Positions 61,083-64,000 of a stretch of DNA of 64,000 bases are shown here, piece by piece. This stretch comes from Paenibacillus sp. RC334. GTDB taxonomy: Bacteria; Bacillota; Bacilli; Paenibacillales; Paenibacillaceae. Location of the stretch: positions 2,294,001 to 2,358,000 of the forward strand of contig NZ_CP125370.1 of the NCBI RefSeq assembly GCF_030034735.1. The letters run 5' to 3'. The notes beneath the pieces were generated by a model, which saw only the letters and a program-made list of their open reading frames with translations, did not search any database and had not been told where the DNA came from. The number at the start of each line of letters is the position of its first letter. Position 1 is the stretch's first letter. The position numbers were made by a program, and so were the translations under genes.

Positions 61083-61134
61083 AAAAGATCGCAGCCGGAG
61101 AGCATCAAGCATCTCTTCCAGGCTGCGATCTTTT
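61083..61134. terminator. Bidirectional terminator in the ispA-alsD gap
   Basis: AAAAGATCGCAGCC (61083-61096) and GGCTGCGATCTTTT (61121-61134) form a 14-bp stem with an inner GAGA/TCTC. It probably ends the alsS-alsD transcript. The rest of the 60841-61203 gap shows no gene. Confidence 0.85.
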
Positions 61135-61203
61135 GGTTTCTGTATGAGATAGAATCTCATTTATAACAAATTCCGTTGTACCTTGTTGAGTCATGCCCTG
61201 CGA

Positions 61204-61950
61204 TTATTGCGCACCTTCAGTAATGGCGATTTCTTTTTCCAGATTTTCTCTGGACAGATTGGCGGTCAAATAATCCGGTGTATCGGGCAGGACGAGGTGC
61301 AGATTGGATTTTTGACAAACACGGATTGTGCACTTGTCGACAACAAAATCAAAGACATGCCCGCCTCCGGTACGATCGTCGTTAATAAAGTGCAAATGGA
61401 ACCCGGCCACTCCAATTCCTTGAGCATATGCAGGTGTCCAAAACCCGGTAATCACGCCGGAAGCGTCGTTAAAAGAGAAGGTGGGCTGTGATTTGGTCGC
61501 TTCGATAAAAGGTTTGTAAGGCTTCACTTGGTGAGGCACGGTGCGTGTCTTCACTTCACGAAAAGTGCCATCCATACGGAAGGCGTAAAACAGATTACGA
61601 CTTGGAAACAGCTTTAGCAGCAGGGCTTCCAGCTCTTCACGATGCATGGGATGGTCAATAGTATATGTGAAATCTTCACGGAAAAAGGTGACAGTGGAAA
61701 AGGGAGTTGTCTCTTCCGGTTTTACACGATGGGCCGTACCGTCTGGAAGCAAGTGATAAAATTCGCCATCAAACGCAATCATCTCACCATTCAGTTGATC
61801 AAAGGTACCGAGCCCGAAATCCCCGTGCTTTTGCAGTTCCTTGAAGGCAACGACTCCGTCATAAAGACCATCCAATAAAGCGAGCATGGTGGACGTTTGG
61901 TAAATATCATGATCAGTTTTTTGCTTTGTTTCCAGTTCTGCAACGGTCAT
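61204..61950 (-). CDS. alsD: Alpha-acetolactate decarboxylase
   Basis: The 248-residue protein contains the metal-binding run GFHLHFINDDRTGGGHVFDF (three His ligands, near residues 193-212), the Glu of the LLDGLYDGVVAF to GDFGLGTFDQLNGEM region, and YAFRMDGTF. It decarboxylates acetolactate to acetoin, the last step of the acetoin branch leading to 2,3-butanediol. It lies 161 bases downstream of alsS on the minus strand and is probably in the same operon. Confidence 0.95.
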   Translation of the reverse strand: MTVAELETKQKTDHDIYQTSTMLALLDGLYDGVVAFKELQKHGDFGLGTFDQLNGEMIAFDGEFYHLLPDGTAHRVKPEETTPFSTVTFFREDFTYTIDHPMHREELEALLLKLFPSRNLFYAFRMDGTFREVKTRTVPHQVKPYKPFIEATKSQPTFSFNDASGVITGFWTPAYAQGIGVAGFHLHFINDDRTGGGHVFDFVVDKCTIRVCQKSNLHLVLPDTPDYLTANLSRENLEKEIAITEGAQ

Positions 61951-62111
61951 GGAAATACACTTCCTTTTGTGATTGTATGCATTTATTTTCTTTCTTTTTC
62001 AATAATAAACGTATGTTTTCAGTAAATAACATGAATAACTCAAAAAACTCATGAGAAAACGTTAAACTCCATTCAATGTCACGAATTCGTCACGTTTGGG
62101 TAACTGTGAAG

Positions 62112-63800
62112 TCAGTTTAACTGATTGGGCAGCAGTTTACGTCCCAATTGGATATTATCCTGATAATCAATCGGAATATCGACGACCACGGGGCCATCGG
62201 TATGTAGTGCCTGTTGCAATACGCTTTCCAGTTCTTCAGGGGAATGCACACGCAATCCGGTTGCCCCGAAGCTTTCGGCATATTTCACGACATCCACATC
62301 TCCGAATTCTACGCCGGATGTTCTGCCATATTTAATCTGTTGTTGAAAAGCGACCATGTCGTAGGTGCCGTCTCTCCATACGATGTGTACAAGTGGGGAG
62401 TTGAGACGTACCGCGGTTTCAAGCTCCATGGATGAGAAAAGAAATCCCCCGTCGCCGGAAATGGAAACGACTTTTTGACCGGGATTAACGAGAGTGGCAG
62501 CAATGCCCCAGGGGAGAGCTACACCCAGCGTCTGCATCCCGTTACTGAACAGAAGGCGACGCGGCTCATAGGATCGGAAATACCGGGCCATCCAAATGTA
62601 GTGGGAACCAACATCGCAGGTGACCGTAACATTATCATCAATCAGGCTGCGCAGAGTACGAATGAATTGTAATGGATGAATCAGATAGTCGTGCTTGCGG
62701 GCAGGGACGGCAGCTTGTTCGTTTAGATCGTGGCGGAGACGGTTCAGTTGGGCGCATGAGGTTTCAGACAGCTTTAATGCAGGCAATTCTTCTGCGAGAC
62801 TGCGCACGATCAGAGCTATATTACCGATCAGTTCGTAATCCGGTTGATAATCATGGTCGATATCCGCCTGATGATCATCAAGATGAATGAGGGTTCGGTT
62901 TGCAGGAATGTTCCAGTTTTTCGGATCGTATTCAATGGGGTCATAGCCAATGGTCAGCACCAGATCAGCGGCTCCAAGGAGCATGTCACCCGGCTGATTG
63001 TGGAACAAGCCCACTCGGCCAAAATAATGGTCCTCCAGTTCGCGGGAAATGGCTCCGGCAGCCTGGAAGGTTTCAACGACAGGCAGATCTGTGTTCTGAA
63101 TGAGTGCGCGGATGGCTGCTGTAGCTTCGGGAGTGCTGGCTTTCATACCGAGTAAAAGAACAGGTAACTTGGCATGGCTGATTTGGCCTGCTACTTGTTT
63201 GATAAGTCCGGCTGGTGCGGTTCCAAGCTGTGGAAGGGAAAGCTTCTCAATGGCGGTTACTTCGGATGACGAAGTCAACACGTCCTGCGGTAGACTTACA
63301 AAGGTTGCTCCAGGCTGTGCTGAGGTCGCAATCCGAAATGCGTTGGTAATGGCTTCTGGCACACTATCGGGATGCTCCACTTCCACACTGTATTTGGTGA
63401 TAGGCTCGAATAACCCGGCGTTATCCATGGATTGGTGGGTGCGCTTCAAACGTTCGGATCTTGGAACTGCACCAGCGAGAGCCACGACGGGATCACTTTC
63501 CGCATTTGCGGTGACAAGTCCTGTAGCCAAATTCGACGCACCAGGGCCGGAGGTAACGAGACATACGCCCGGTTTACCAGTTAGGCGACCGACGGCAGCT
63601 GCCATAAAGGCGGCATTTTGCTCGTGACGGCATACGATCAACTCCGGGCCGCGTTCTTGAAGGACATCAAATACCGAGTCAATCTTGGCACCTGGAATAC
63701 CAAAAATGTGTGTTACACCTTGTTTAATCAAGCAATCGACAACGAGGTCAGCTCCTTTTGTACCGGTTTTAGTATGGATAGCTTGCACTTTTGTGCTCAA
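62112..63800 (-). CDS. alsS: Catabolic acetolactate synthase
   Basis: The 562-residue enzyme starts at TTG 63800 after AAGAGGTGAT; a longer frame to 63854 lacks a ribosome site. It has the thiamine diphosphate enzyme layout: [38 protein letters not shown] with the catalytic Glu, a middle domain, and [19 protein letters not shown] as the cofactor motif. It lacks the FAD-dependent features of the anabolic IlvB form and matches the AlsS type. It condenses two pyruvates to acetolactate. The next minus-strand gene, alsD, completes the route to acetoin. Confidence 0.95.
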   Translation of the reverse strand: MSTKVQAIHTKTGTKGADLVVDCLIKQGVTHIFGIPGAKIDSVFDVLQERGPELIVCRHEQNAAFMAAAVGRLTGKPGVCLVTSGPGASNLATGLVTANAESDPVVALAGAVPRSERLKRTHQSMDNAGLFEPITKYSVEVEHPDSVPEAITNAFRIATSAQPGATFVSLPQDVLTSSSEVTAIEKLSLPQLGTAPAGLIKQVAGQISHAKLPVLLLGMKASTPEATAAIRALIQNTDLPVVETFQAAGAISRELEDHYFGRVGLFHNQPGDMLLGAADLVLTIGYDPIEYDPKNWNIPANRTLIHLDDHQADIDHDYQPDYELIGNIALIVRSLAEELPALKLSETSCAQLNRLRHDLNEQAAVPARKHDYLIHPLQFIRTLRSLIDDNVTVTCDVGSHYIWMARYFRSYEPRRLLFSNGMQTLGVALPWGIAATLVNPGQKVVSISGDGGFLFSSMELETAVRLNSPLVHIVWRDGTYDMVAFQQQIKYGRTSGVEFGDVDVVKYAESFGATGLRVHSPEELESVLQQALHTDGPVVVDIPIDYQDNIQLGRKLLPNQLN

Positions 63801-63930
63801 CGCGATCACCTCTTCTTTGGAATATGATAATGAATTACTTTCAATGTAAAACATTGGTTGTATATGACAATTATAATACAGAAACTGGTATTTTCAAGAG
63901 CAATATTTTCTGAAAAAGCGCGAAAATTCA

Positions 63931-63944
63931 TAAAAACGTTTTCA
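63931..63944 (-). promoter_or_regulatory. Candidate CcpA cre site upstream of alsS
   Basis: TAAAAACGTTTTCA, read on the minus strand as TGAAAACGTTTTTA, fits the catabolite-response consensus. It is about 130 bases before the alsS start. In B. subtilis CcpA promotes acetoin formation together with AlsR, whose gene may be beyond the window. Confidence 0.5.
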
Positions 63945-64000
63945 AAGAGCGGTTCAAGAGGAAAAATAAAAAAGTGCATAGATTTGGAAATGAAGAATTT

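Noticed and set aside
1..64000. tRNA, rRNA, known riboswitches and insertion sequences
   Set aside because: I found no cloverleaf, rRNA segment, riboswitch core or transposase with inverted repeats that I could support by eye; a tRNAscan or Rfam search would settle it.

Overview
The window looks like a chromosomal segment of a Paenibacillus (Firmicutes, Bacillales), probably close to P. polymyxa. The basis is moderate GC, strong Shine-Dalgarno sites with frequent TTG/GTG starts, and homologues of Bacillales proteins (replication terminator protein RTP, Spo0E-like, IspA, YneQ, YflT, AlsS/AlsD, NaiP). The species is an inference from gene content only.

Bases 1-25160 are a composite CRISPR-Cas island. 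A type I-C operon comes first (cas3 cut by the window edge, then cas5c, cas8c, cas7c, cas4, cas1, cas2), followed by array 1 (18 repeats). A secreted GH43 arabinanase gene lies between arrays 1 and 2 (array 2 has 17 repeats). Next is a type III-D operon resembling III-D2/III-Dv: cas6, a putative PD-(D/E)XK nuclease of the DUF6602 type, a 1315-residue Cas10-Cas7-Cas5-Cas11-like fusion, a double Cas7, csx19 and a Cas7-insertion gene split by a frameshift. It has no adaptation genes of its own. It is followed by a decayed cas2 copy, a duplicated leader and array 3 (14 repeats). All three arrays have the same leader layout: a hairpin exactly 136 bases before the first repeat. Their repeats differ only in the hairpin loop, so the I-C adaptation module probably feeds all arrays and both effectors may share crRNAs.

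Bases 25160-29640 hold accessory genes. These are a broken small gene, a secreted protein paired with a two-helix membrane protein, an ArpU-type phage regulator, an RRNPP-type HTH-TPR receptor with an overlapping pro-peptide gene, a Spo0E-like phosphatase and a small HTH protein.

Bases 29648-64000 are mostly core chromosome: DUF1992, gluQRS, hrpB, a YflT-type stress protein behind a sigma-B-like promoter, an acyltransferase, a Vat-type acetyltransferase, an RTP homologue, an oxidoreductase, a frameshifted YcaQ-like gene and a DivIVA-domain protein. An electrophile-stress set follows (nitroreductase, thioredoxin-reductase-like enzyme, YodB-like HxlR regulator, and later azoR). The oxidative pentose phosphate genes zwf, gnd and pgl are close together. 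Others are a catalytically altered HMCES protein, a 23-residue holin-like peptide gene, naiP behind a palindromic operator, murI, a kinase-like protein, a MATE pump, ispA, and alsS-alsD for acetoin synthesis.

The strongest leads are the Cas10-Cas7-Cas5-Cas11 fusion with an internal ribosome binding site at the domain junction, the nuclease gene in the same operon, the fixed-distance leader hairpin, the receptor/pro-peptide pair, and a pair of structured repeats near 52.1 and 53.2 kb with apparent compensatory changes. I could not run any database search; functions come from recognised motifs and family knowledge.
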